Assembly: GCA_035192965.1 (NCBI GenBank)
Contig: CP136571.1
Coordinates: 2,252,501-2,316,500, forward strand
Reading direction: 5' to 3'
Origin: Fuscovulum sp.
GTDB taxonomy: Bacteria; Pseudomonadota; Alphaproteobacteria; Rhodobacterales; Rhodobacteraceae
DNA: 64,000 bases
This document shows positions 8,832 through 16,586 of this stretch, one piece after another; within the stretch, counting starts at the first letter, position 1, and each line of letters starts with the position of its first letter. The notes below the pieces were generated by a model, which saw only the letters and a program-made list of their open reading frames with translations, was not told where the DNA came from and searched no databases. A program made the translations under genes and the position numbers.

Positions 8832-10637
8832 TCATACGACGACTGCGCCACCTGTTTCGGCGGGGCCGACAGTGCGGCGGAAGGCTTCGAACAATTCGCG
8901 CCCGATGCCGAAGCTGTTGGCGGAGAGATCGGCGGTGATCGGGGTCCGCCTGTCGAAATCCGTGACGAGGACCGTCAGGGTGCCGGCATCGGCATCCAGA
9001 CGGATGATGTCGCCGTCGCGCAGTTTGGCGAGCGGGCCGCCGGTTGCGGCTTCGGGCGAGACATGGATGGCGGCGGGCACCTTGCCCGATGCGCCCGACA
9101 TGCGGCCATCGGTGACCAGTGCCACGCGCAGGCCGCGATCCTGCAGGACCGAGAGCGTGGGGGTGAGCGAGTGCAGTTCCGGCATCCCGTTGGCCTGCGG
9201 GCCCTGGAAGCGGACGACGACGACGCAGTCGGAGGTGAACTCGCCACGCTTGAAGGCGGCCTTCACATCGTTCTGATCGTGGAAGATGCGGGCGGGGGCT
9301 TCGATGACGTGGCGATCGGGCGCGACGGAGGAGACCTTGATCACACCGCGGCCTAGATTGCCCGTCAGCTGCTTCAGCCCGCCCGAGGGTTGGAAAGGAT
9401 CGGTGGCGGGGCGCAGGATCCTGTCATTCAGGGTGGCGTTGGCGCCGTCTTCCCAGGCGAGCTTGCCATCCTTGAGCTTGGGTTCCTGCCGGTAGAGCGA
9501 CAGGCCGTCGCCTGCCACCGTCTTGGCATCGGGATGCAGTAGGCCTGCGTCAAGAAGCTGGCCGATCATGTAGGACAGCCCGCCCGCCGCGTGGAAATGG
9601 TTCACATCGGCCAGACCGTTGGGATAGACCTTGGCCATCAGCGGGACGGCTTCGGAAATATCGGCGAAGTCTTGCAGGTCGAGGATCACGCCCGAGGCGC
9701 GGGCCATGGCAGGCAGGTGCAGCACAAGGTTGGTGGAGCCGCCCGTCGCCATCAGGCCCACGAGGCCGTTCACATAGGCGCGTTCATCGAGGATTTCGCC
9801 TGCAGGGCGGAAATCATTGCCGAGCGCGGTGATCTGGGCCACCCGTTCCACCGCCGCCGTTGTCAGCGCCTCACGCAGGGGGGTGCCGGGGTTGACGAAA
9901 GAGGCACCCGGCAGGTGCAGGCCCATGAATTCCATCAGCATCTGGTTGGTATTGGCTGTACCGTAGAAGGTGCAGGTGCCGGGGCCGTGATAGGAGGCCA
10001 TTTCCGCCGCCATCAGCTGATCACGGCCAATTTCGCCCGCCGCATAGGCGTTGCGGACGCGGGATTTTTCGTCATTGGGCAGGCCCGATGTCATGGGGCC
10101 GGCAGGGACAAAGATCGCAGGCACATGGCCGAAGGTAGAGGCGGCGATGATCAGGCCGGGAACGATCTTGTCGCAGACGCCCAGATAGAGCGCCGCGTCA
10201 AAGGTGTTGTGCGACATGGCCACGCCAGCCGCCAGCGCAATCACGTCGCGGGAAAAGAGCGAGAGTTCCATCCCTGGTTGGCCCTGCGTCACGCCATCGC
10301 ACATGGCGGGAACGCCGCCCGCCACCTGCGCCGTGGCGCCTGCCTTGCGGGCGGCCGCGCGGATCAGGGTGGGGTAGGTTTCAAACGGCTGATGGGCCGA
10401 GAGCATATCGTTATACGCAGTGACGATGCCGATATTCGGGGCGCGGCCGGCGGCAAGCGCAGCCTTGTCATCGCCCATCGCGGCATAGGCATGGGCCTGA
10501 TTTCCGCAGGCCAGATGCCCGCGCGCGGGGCCGTCCGTCGCGGCCTTGGCCAGCCGTTCCAGATAGAGGCCGCGGCTATCGGCCGAGCGGGCGCGAATGC
10601 GATCCGTGACGCGGGCAATGGTGGGGTGCAGCGACAT
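8832..10637 (-). CDS. edd: Phosphogluconate dehydratase
   Basis: A 601-aa IlvD/Edd-family dehydratase converting 6-phosphogluconate to KDPG. The Fe-S cluster cysteines are in place: HLACGNQ (Cys44), [16 protein letters not shown] (near 113) and YLGVCDK (near 155). The C-terminal domain contains [22 protein letters not shown], a hallmark of the family. Length is normal. It is the promoter-proximal gene of edd-eda; a perfect palindromic operator lies 43 nt upstream of the start. No zwf or pgl is in the window. Confidence 0.97.
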   Translation of the reverse strand: MSLHPTIARVTDRIRARSADSRGLYLERLAKAATDGPARGHLACGNQAHAYAAMGDDKAALAAGRAPNIGIVTAYNDMLSAHQPFETYPTLIRAAARKAGATAQVAGGVPAMCDGVTQGQPGMELSLFSRDVIALAAGVAMSHNTFDAALYLGVCDKIVPGLIIAASTFGHVPAIFVPAGPMTSGLPNDEKSRVRNAYAAGEIGRDQLMAAEMASYHGPGTCTFYGTANTNQMLMEFMGLHLPGASFVNPGTPLREALTTAAVERVAQITALGNDFRPAGEILDERAYVNGLVGLMATGGSTNLVLHLPAMARASGVILDLQDFADISEAVPLMAKVYPNGLADVNHFHAAGGLSYMIGQLLDAGLLHPDAKTVAGDGLSLYRQEPKLKDGKLAWEDGANATLNDRILRPATDPFQPSGGLKQLTGNLGRGVIKVSSVAPDRHVIEAPARIFHDQNDVKAAFKRGEFTSDCVVVVRFQGPQANGMPELHSLTPTLSVLQDRGLRVALVTDGRMSGASGKVPAAIHVSPEAATGGPLAKLRDGDIIRLDADAGTLTVLVTDFDRRTPITADLSANSFGIGRELFEAFRRTVGPAETGGAVVV

Positions 10638-10680
10638 GGGCGACTCCTCTGGCGGTGGTTGGCGGCAGGTTAGCAGATTC

Positions 10681-10694
10681 TGTTAGCGCTAACA
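10681..10694. promoter_or_regulatory. LacI/GntR-type operator upstream of edd
   Basis: A perfect 14-bp palindrome, TGTTAGCGCTAACA, 43 nt upstream of the edd start in the divergent edd/lipoprotein gap. The central CG step and TGTTA/TAACA arms are typical of LacI-family sites such as that of gluconate regulator GntR. The position fits repression of edd-eda with relief by a sugar acid. No LacI regulator gene is in the window, so the binding protein is inferred. Confidence 0.7.
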
Positions 10695-10923
10695 ACAGCC
10701 TCCGGCCAAGGCGGATAAGGGCAGTGGCGGGGCGGTCTTTGGGGCTGCTTTAAGCGGCTTATTGCCCAACCGTACAAGAACGTTGCCGATTTGGCGATTA
10801 TCGCACGGATTGTTTCCGGAACGGAGCTAAATCCCTGAAAAGTTCTGCCGTTAACCAAATTTGGCCACATTCGATTCGCATACCTCCCTCCCATGTAATG
10901 GGCAGGAGCCCGGAGGTATGGAC

Positions 10924-11610
10924 ATGAATGGTATCACGAAATTCGTCGCTCTTGGCTTTGCGCTGGTGCTGTCGGCCTGTGTAAGCAGCGAACCGGCCAG
11001 CCGCAACGCATCGAATGATGGGCTGACCCTGGCGTCACGCGGCGCGGAAACCCCGCTGCGCGGTGCGCCGCGTGTGGTGGCCCCGCTTTACACGGTCACG
11101 GATGTGCAGATCGCGGTGCCGCGGGCGCTGCAGGTGTCCGAGGCCAACGGCTATTATCCGATGGCAGATATCGTCTGGCGCGGTGATCCGATGGGCGACC
11201 GCCATCAGCAGATCGCGTCCATCTTCCAGGCTGCGGCAGACCGCGCGACCGCCACCATGGCCGGGCCGCGTCAGGCCGTGCTGTCGTTGGAGATCGTGCG
11301 CTTTCACGGCGTGACGGAAAAGACCCGCTACACGATTGGCGGCACGCATAACATGGTCTTCGATCTGACCGTGCGCGATGCCGCGACCGGTGCCGTGATC
11401 GACGGGCCGCGCCGTGTGGTGGCCGATGCCAAGGCGGCAGGCGGCCAGGCCGCGATTGCCGAGGAGCAGGCGGGCCGGACGCAGAAGGTTGTGGTGACCG
11501 AAAAGCTGGTGGAAACGTTGCGGCGGGAACTCTCCGGCGCGGTGACCGATCCGGCGCTGGTGGCACGCGCCACGCAGAACCCGGGCGCGCCGGTGCTGGT
11601 CGCGCGCTGA
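10924..11610 (+). CDS. Lipoprotein, DUF6778-like
   Basis: A 228-aa predicted lipoprotein. A short signal (MNGITKFVALGFALVLSAC) ends in the lipobox LSAC with Cys19. The mature part includes a repeated-beta pattern and QAVLSLEIVRFHGVTEKTRY; it resembles the Rhodobacterales DUF6778 family, function unknown. The start at 10924 is chosen because GGAGGT (10912-10917) is 6 nt upstream, whereas the in-frame ATG at 10918 touches the ribosome-binding site. It is divergent from edd. A long palindrome 28 nt after its stop covers the start of the next gene. Confidence 0.8.
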   Translation: MNGITKFVALGFALVLSACVSSEPASRNASNDGLTLASRGAETPLRGAPRVVAPLYTVTDVQIAVPRALQVSEANGYYPMADIVWRGDPMGDRHQQIASIFQAAADRATATMAGPRQAVLSLEIVRFHGVTEKTRYTIGGTHNMVFDLTVRDAATGAVIDGPRRVVADAKAAGGQAAIAEEQAGRTQKVVVTEKLVETLRRELSGAVTDPALVARATQNPGAPVLVAR

Positions 11611-11637
11611 GCCTTTCCCATTCGGGCAGGAACAGGT

Positions 11638-11664
11638 AAGGGGAGGACATGATGTCCTCCCCTT
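11638..11664 (+). promoter_or_regulatory. Palindrome masking the SD and start of the RlmI-like gene
   Basis: AAGGGGAGGACAT (11638-11650) and ATGTCCTCCCCTT (11652-11664) are exact reverse complements around one G. As RNA this folds to an 11-bp stem with loop AUGAU. The whole Shine-Dalgarno stretch GGGGAGGA and the two possible start codons (11649, 11652) lie in the hairpin. No T tract follows, so translational control is at least as likely as termination of the upstream lipoprotein transcript. Confidence 0.75.
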
Positions 11665-12881
11665 CTTCCATTTCCGATGATGAGCCGCCTCTGTCGGGGC
11701 TTCCTGTGGTGCGGCTGCGGCCCAAGGCCGAGGCGCGGGCGATCCGCCATGGCTTCCCTTGGGTCTATGCCGATGAACTGGTGATGGATCGCCGGACGGG
11801 GAATATCCCGCCCGGTGCGCTGGCCGTTATGGAAGACGGCGAGCGGCGGGTGCTGGGTCTGGTCACGGTCAACGTGAAATCCAAGATCGTGGCGCGGATG
11901 CTGGACCGTGATCCGGCGGCTGTGATTGATGAGGCGTGGTTTGCCGCACGTCTGGCCCGCGCGCTGGAATTGCGGGAACGGCTTTATGACGCGCCCTTCT
12001 ACCGGCTGGTCCATGCCGAGGCGGACGGATTGCCTGGCGTTGTGATCGACCGGTTCGGCGATCTGGCTGTGGTGCAGCCCAATGCCGCCTGGGCCGAGAT
12101 GCTGATCACGCCGCTGGTGGCGGCCTTGCAGGCAGTGACCGGGGTTTCCACCGTGGTCAAGAACGGCACGGGCCGGTCACGCGGGCTGGAGGGGTTGGTT
12201 GAAGAAACCGTCGTTCTGGCGGGCGCGGTGGATGGGCCTGTGGCAGTGCCGATGAACGGGGCCACCTATATGGCCGATGTGACCGGCGGGCAGAAAACGG
12301 GGCTGTTCTTTGACCAGCGTCCGAACCATGCCTTTGCCGCCGGGCTGGCGCGCGGGGCGCGGGTGCTGGATGTGTTCACCCATGTGGGGGGCTTTGCCCT
12401 TGCCGCGCTGGCCGGAGGCGCGGAAAGCGCGCTGGCGGTTGATGCCTCTGCGCCGGCGCTTGCGCTGGCCGATGAGGGCGCGCGGGCTTCGGGTGTGGCG
12501 GAGCGGTTCAGCACGCGGCAGGGCGATGCCTTTGCGGTGCTGGAGGCGCTGGGGGGCGAGGGCGCACGGTTTGATCTGGTGATCTGCGATCCGCCCGCAT
12601 TTGCGCCGGCAAAGCCCGCACTGGAGGCGGGGTTGCGCGCCTATGAACGCATTGCGCGGCTGGCGGCACCTTTGGTGGCGCCGGGTGGCTATCTGGTGCT
12701 GTGTTCCTGTTCCCATGCGGTCGATCTGCAATCCTTCCGCAACGCTTCGGCGCGCGGGATCGGGCGCGGGGGGCGGCGCGGGCAGTTGCTGCACACGGGT
12801 GTTGCCGGGGCGGATCATCCGATGCTGCCGCAATTGGCGGAAAGCGGATACCTGAAATCGCTGTTCTTCCGTCTGGATTGA
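11649..12881 (+). CDS. RlmI/RlmK-like class I SAM-dependent rRNA methyltransferase
   Basis: A 410-aa methyltransferase of the COG1092 group (23S rRNA cytosine-C5 type, RlmI). It has an N-terminal PUA-like domain (about 20-100), then the Rossmann domain with SAM motif VLDVFTHVGGFALAAL near 239-254, and the catalytic-region motif VICDPPAFAPAK near 312. GGQKTGLFFDQRPN is also typical. The target base is inferred from family. Start is 11649 or the adjacent ATG at 11652; both are inside a palindrome. The stop codon overlaps the ATG of the PIN gene by one base, implying coupling. Confidence 0.9.
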   Translation: MMSSPSSISDDEPPLSGLPVVRLRPKAEARAIRHGFPWVYADELVMDRRTGNIPPGALAVMEDGERRVLGLVTVNVKSKIVARMLDRDPAAVIDEAWFAARLARALELRERLYDAPFYRLVHAEADGLPGVVIDRFGDLAVVQPNAAWAEMLITPLVAALQAVTGVSTVVKNGTGRSRGLEGLVEETVVLAGAVDGPVAVPMNGATYMADVTGGQKTGLFFDQRPNHAFAAGLARGARVLDVFTHVGGFALAALAGGAESALAVDASAPALALADEGARASGVAERFSTRQGDAFAVLEALGGEGARFDLVICDPPAFAPAKPALEAGLRAYERIARLAAPLVAPGGYLVLCSCSHAVDLQSFRNASARGIGRGGRRGQLLHTGVAGADHPMLPQLAESGYLKSLFFRLD

Positions 12882-13441
12882 TGCGCGCGGTTCTGGATGC
12901 CTGCGTTCTGTTTCCGCCCGTGCTGCGCGATCTGCTGCTGGGGATGGCCGAGGCGGGGCTGTTCGAACCGAAATGGTCAGAACGTATTCTTGAGGAATGG
13001 GCACGGGCCACGGTGAAGCTGGGGCCGGGGGCCGAGGCGCAGGCACGCGGCACGGCAGCGCTGATGCGCGCGGCCTTTCCCCGCGCGATGCAGGCCGCCG
13101 CGCCGGGGGTGGAGGCGCGGCTGGTGCTGCCAGACCCCAACGATACCCATGTGCTGGCGGTGGCGGTGGCGAGCAGCGCCGATGCCATCATCACGTTCAA
13201 CGCGGTGGATTTCCCCCGCCATGTGCTGGCGGGCGAAGGCGTGGCGCGGCGCGATCCGGACGGGTTCCTGTGGGAATTGTGGTCGGGCGAGCCGACAAAG
13301 GCGGGCGCGGTGATTGCGCATGTGCATCGGCGGGCCGAGGAAATGGCGGGGGGGCCTGTCTCGCTCAAGGCGCTGCTCAAACGCGCGAGCCTGCCGCGCC
13401 TTGCCAAGGCCGTTACTCAGGACGGCAGTCGGGCCGGTTGA
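12881..13441 (+). CDS. PIN domain protein, RSP_2648 family
   Basis: A 186-aa PIN-domain protein. Acidic residues expected for the metal site are present: Asp6 (RAVLDACVLF), Glu38/39 (SERILEEW), Asp88 (DPNDTHVLAVA) and Asp110 (NAVDFP). The C-terminal 50 residues form an extra helical extension. PIN proteins are metal-dependent RNases, often toxins, but no antitoxin-like gene precedes it: it is coupled (TGATG overlap) to the RlmI-like methyltransferase. A role in RNA metabolism rather than toxin-antitoxin is therefore plausible but unproved. Its 3' end overlaps the convergent M48 gene by 25 nt. Confidence 0.82.
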   Translation: MRAVLDACVLFPPVLRDLLLGMAEAGLFEPKWSERILEEWARATVKLGPGAEAQARGTAALMRAAFPRAMQAAAPGVEARLVLPDPNDTHVLAVAVASSADAIITFNAVDFPRHVLAGEGVARRDPDGFLWELWSGEPTKAGAVIAHVHRRAEEMAGGPVSLKALLKRASLPRLAKAVTQDGSRAG

Positions 13442-14121
13442 AGCCAGCGGCGTTCGTTCGCCTCGATCTGGGCGATGCGGTCGGCGCTGGAGGGGTGCGA
13501 CAAAAGCCATGCAGGCATTTCGCCGCGATTTCCTTTGGTCATGCTGTCAAGCTTGCGGAAAAGCGCCTTCTGCGGCTCGGTCCCGATGCCGGATTTCAGG
13601 AGGAGGGCCGTGGCGTAGGCGTCTGCCTCATATTCATCGCGTTGCGACAGGCGGGCGGCCAGCGCACCGGACATCAGCCGCGCGATCCAGATGCCGATGA
13701 AAGGCAGAAAGCGGTTGAGCACCGCCGACAGCACCACGAACACCGCATTCTGACCAGTAAAGTCGATCATGCGGCGTTTGGTATGCCCAAGGGCCACATG
13801 GCCCAGTTCATGCGCGATGACGGCGGCAAGCTCTTCTGCTGTCACCTCACCCCGCATTTTTCGATTGAGAAAGCCGCGCGTCAAAAAGATGCGCCCGTCC
13901 GGGGCGGCAAGGCCGTTCACGGGCTCCACCTCGAACACATGCACGGGGATCGATGGGATGTTGAGAGCTGCTGCCATCCGGTCTGCCAGCCGGGTGATGG
14001 CAGGGTCGGTCAGGGGGCGGGATTGTTCGTCCAGCATCTTTCCCGTCCGCCAGACGGAAAAGCGGTACATCACCAGCGCGTAGCCGATGGCGAGAAGGGT
14101 GGGGATGAGAAGCGCTGCCAT
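13417..14121 (-). CDS. M48 family zinc metallopeptidase
   Basis: A 234-aa membrane-associated protease with the zinc motif HELGH at residues 104-108 (AVIAHELGHVALGHTKRR) and a following YEADAYA segment supplying the third ligand Glu. One membrane helix is at the N terminus (ALLIPTLLAIGYALVMYRF). It is related to HtpX/BepA-type quality-control proteases; which membrane face it acts on is not clear because there is no cleavable signal. It is the last gene of the minus-strand MoxR/VWA/DedA run, 44 nt after dedA. Confidence 0.88.
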   Translation of the reverse strand: MAALLIPTLLAIGYALVMYRFSVWRTGKMLDEQSRPLTDPAITRLADRMAAALNIPSIPVHVFEVEPVNGLAAPDGRIFLTRGFLNRKMRGEVTAEELAAVIAHELGHVALGHTKRRMIDFTGQNAVFVVLSAVLNRFLPFIGIWIARLMSGALAARLSQRDEYEADAYATALLLKSGIGTEPQKALFRKLDSMTKGNRGEMPAWLLSHPSSADRIAQIEANERRWLQPARLPS

Positions 14122-14165
14122 GCGTCAGGATATGGGAAGAAATCCGGCAAGGGGAAGGGGGGCGG

Positions 14166-14852
14166 TCAACTGCGCGGGTCACGATCCCGACGGTGGTTGT
14201 CCGCAACGCCGCTGGGACCGTTGTCTTCGGCGGGGGGTGGTGTGTCGGCGCGGTCATCTTCGGGCCCGGTATCGCCGTTGCGGCCCAGCATCTGCCAGAG
14301 GATCATGGTCACGATACCCGCCGCGATGGCGGCAACGAGGTTTGCCAGAACGGACCCCAAAGCCTCCAGATCGCCGGAAAAGCTGTAGCCAAGGCCGATA
14401 TAGATCGACACCCAGACGCTGGCCCCGGCCGAGGCGGGCAGGGTGAAGCCCAGCCAGTTGATCCGCGCCGCCCCGGCCGCAAAATTCATGTAGGGCGACA
14501 GGGGCGAGGCCAGCCAGCGCGACAGAAAGATCGCGGGCAGACGGCGCTTGCCAAGCCAAGCCACCGCCCGTTTGACAAGGGCAGCACCGCGCCGACGCCG
14601 GGACAGCCGCACCATGACGCGGGGCCCAAGGCCACGCCCGATCCAGTAACCGCATTGATCGCCCAGCAAAGCCCCCGCAATGGCCCCGATCCACAAGGGC
14701 AGCGCGTTCAGATCGCCCGCCGCCGCAAAGGCCCCGGCGGCCAGCATCACCAAAGAGGCAGGCACCGGCAAAGCAAGACAGGCGAGGAAATTCGCAAGCG
14801 CCAGCAGGATTGCGCCCCATTCCGGCACAAGGGTAAGCAGGGTCTCGGTCAT
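14166..14852 (-). CDS. DedA/VTT family membrane protein
   Basis: A 228-aa SNARE-associated/VTT-domain protein. The conserved core FLSRWLASPLSPYMNFAAGAARINWLGF (about residues 109-136) carries the Arg and the Pro/Asn-Gly-type turn of the family; the first half has the GALLGDQCGYWIGR motif. Members are inner-membrane lipid scramblase/flippase-like proteins involved in envelope homeostasis. The C-terminal 35 residues are a polar, charged tail. Its ATG overlaps the stop of the preceding 110-aa gene by 3 nt, so coupling is near certain. Confidence 0.88.
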   Translation of the reverse strand: MTETLLTLVPEWGAILLALANFLACLALPVPASLVMLAAGAFAAAGDLNALPLWIGAIAGALLGDQCGYWIGRGLGPRVMVRLSRRRRGAALVKRAVAWLGKRRLPAIFLSRWLASPLSPYMNFAAGAARINWLGFTLPASAGASVWVSIYIGLGYSFSGDLEALGSVLANLVAAIAAGIVTMILWQMLGRNGDTGPEDDRADTPPPAEDNGPSGVADNHRRDRDPRS

Positions 14853-15181
14853 TCCGCCGCATCCAATGCGTCGATCGCCTCTTGCACCGGGGCGATCAGG
14901 TCGGTGACCGGGACACCCTGTTCCCGCGCAATGGTGTAAAGCGGCTGGCGCAGATCATCCTTGTCGACGGTCGACAGCAGGACCGCCAGATCCTCGCGGT
15001 CCAGCCCGTAGGTGCGGGCGATGTAGCGTGGGGTCATCCATCCTGCGATGGGTTTTTCGGAGCGATAGTTCAGCGTCACCGCAAAAAGGACCGCCCGCCC
15101 GCCAAAGAACAGCGTGGCCGCCAGCGCCAGCCCGAAGGCGAGCGTCAGTGCAGGGCTTTTGCGCCAGAACCGCCGGATCAT
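14849..15181 (-). CDS. Small single-pass membrane protein of unknown function
   Basis: A 110-aa protein with one N-terminal membrane helix (LTLAFGLALAATLFFGGRAVLF, about residues 12-33) and a soluble domain after it (GWMTPRYIARTYGLDREDL, then VDKDDLRQPLYTIAREQG). The organisation looks like a helix-turn-helix-like or SAM-like small fold facing one side of the membrane, but I cannot assign a family. It overlaps its neighbours on both sides (VWA stop/ATG and dedA ATG), so it is translated as part of that operon. Confidence 0.75.
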   Translation of the reverse strand: MIRRFWRKSPALTLAFGLALAATLFFGGRAVLFAVTLNYRSEKPIAGWMTPRYIARTYGLDREDLAVLLSTVDKDDLRQPLYTIAREQGVPVTDLIAPVQEAIDALDAAE

Positions 15182-16359
15182 CTGAGTTCCTTTATCCCCC
15201 GCGCGATGCCATCCAGTGTCATCGGAACCATGCGGTTTGAAAAGATGTCACGGATCAGGCGGGTGGATTGGGTGTAACCCCAATGCGCCTCGGGCAGGGG
15301 ATTGATCCAGATGTGGCGGGGCCATTGCGCGCAGGCGCGGTTCAGCCAGACCTGGCCTGCTTCGGCGTTCCAATGTTCGTTCGCGCCGCCGGGATGCAGG
15401 ATTTCATAGGGCGACATGCTGGCATCGCCCACGAAAATGCATTTCCAATCCGGGCCATAGGTGCGCAACAGGTCCATCGTCGGGGTCTGGTCATCCCAAC
15501 GGCGGCGGTTGTCGCGCCAGACGCCCTCATACAAACAGTTGTGAAAGTAGAAGGGGGCGAGGTGTTTGAATTCCGACTTGGCGGCGGAAAACAGCTCCTC
15601 CATCACCTTGACGTAAGGGTCCATCGACCCGCCGATATCCAGAAACAGCAGAACCTTCACCGCGTTGCGCCGTTCGGGGCGGGTCTGCACATCCAGCCAG
15701 CCGTGATCGGCGGTGGCGCGGATGGTGCCTTCCAGATCCAGTTCCTGTTCCGCCCCGTCACGCGCCCAGCGGCGCAGGCGGCGCAGCGCCACCTTGATGT
15801 TGCGGGTGCCCAGTTCGACCGAATCGTCGAGATTGCGGAACTCGCGCTTGTCCCAGACCTTGACCGCGCGCTGGTGGCGGCTTTGGTCCTGCCCGATGCG
15901 CACGCCTTCGGGGTTGTAGCCATAGGCGCCGAACGGGCTGGTCCCGGCAGTGCCCACCCATTTCGACCCACCCTGATGGCGGCCCTTCTGTTCCTCCAGC
16001 CGCTTGCGCAGCGTGTCCATCAATTTGTCGAACCCGCCCAAGGCCGCGACCTGTGCGCGTTCCTCGGGCGTCAGGTGGCGCTCGGCCAGTTTCTCCAGCC
16101 AGTCGCGGGGCAGGTCGATGGCATCCAGCACCTGATCGGGGGTGATCGCCTCAAGGCCGTTGAAGGCGGCGGCGAAGGCGCGGTCGAACCTGTCAAGGTG
16201 GCGTTCATCCTTGACCATCACCACGCGGGCAAGGTGATAAAAGCCGTCGACGTCATAGGTTACAAGGCCCGCCACCATGCCTTCCAGAAAGGCCAGGTAT
16301 TCACGCAGCGAGACCGGCACGCCTTCCTGCCGCAGCTTCTGGAAGAAGGGCAGGAACAT
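15178..16359 (-). CDS. CoxE-like VWA domain protein
   Basis: A 393-aa protein with a C-terminal von Willebrand A domain of the CoxE/YeaD type. The MIDAS metal site reads LLFLDIGGSMDPY (Asp241, Ser245). The N-terminal 230 residues are helical and charged (ERHLTPEERAQVAALGGF) with a linker containing GTSPFGAYGYNPEG. CoxE-like proteins usually pair with a MoxR ATPase and remodel metal-enzyme or membrane complexes; a MoxR gene is in the same strand run at 18449-19288, with a DUF2927 lipoprotein and a 54-aa peptide between them. The client of this pair is unknown. Confidence 0.85.
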   Translation of the reverse strand: MFLPFFQKLRQEGVPVSLREYLAFLEGMVAGLVTYDVDGFYHLARVVMVKDERHLDRFDRAFAAAFNGLEAITPDQVLDAIDLPRDWLEKLAERHLTPEERAQVAALGGFDKLMDTLRKRLEEQKGRHQGGSKWVGTAGTSPFGAYGYNPEGVRIGQDQSRHQRAVKVWDKREFRNLDDSVELGTRNIKVALRRLRRWARDGAEQELDLEGTIRATADHGWLDVQTRPERRNAVKVLLFLDIGGSMDPYVKVMEELFSAAKSEFKHLAPFYFHNCLYEGVWRDNRRRWDDQTPTMDLLRTYGPDWKCIFVGDASMSPYEILHPGGANEHWNAEAGQVWLNRACAQWPRHIWINPLPEAHWGYTQSTRLIRDIFSNRMVPMTLDGIARGIKELR

Positions 16360-16368
16360 GCCGCGCCC

Positions 16369-16533
16369 TTAGACCATGCGGTCGATGAACAGCGTCAGAA
16401 ACAGACCGACCAGAGCGAAGGCGATCCCGTAGCCCGCGCCGTATTGCAGCGCGTCCAGCCGCTTGCCACCCGATTTCAGCGCTTTGCGCGCGCCGATGGC
16501 AGCGCCCAGAATCAACCCCGCGATCACGATCAT
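16369..16533 (-). CDS. 54-aa membrane peptide
   Basis: A short reading frame coding 54 residues. It has two hydrophobic segments: MIVIAGLILGAAIGARKALK at the start and GYGIAFALVGLFLTLFIDRMV at the end, joined by a basic loop with GGKRLDALQYG. The stop TAA is 9 nt before the start of the VWA gene, so it is placed as a coupled member of that operon. Small two-helix proteins at this location are seen in Rhodobacterales; function unknown. Support is coding-like codon use, membrane pattern and tight operon spacing. Confidence 0.6.
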   Translation of the reverse strand: MIVIAGLILGAAIGARKALKSGGKRLDALQYGAGYGIAFALVGLFLTLFIDRMV

Positions 16534-16586
16534 GCCTGCCTAGCCCCCGTCTTTTTATGGCCGGGGGGCAGGAAGGCCCGCCCGTC

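Noticed and set aside
12881..13441. Toxin-antitoxin system based on the PIN gene
   Set aside because: No small antitoxin-like gene precedes or follows; the gene is coupled to a methyltransferase and overlaps a convergent protease gene.
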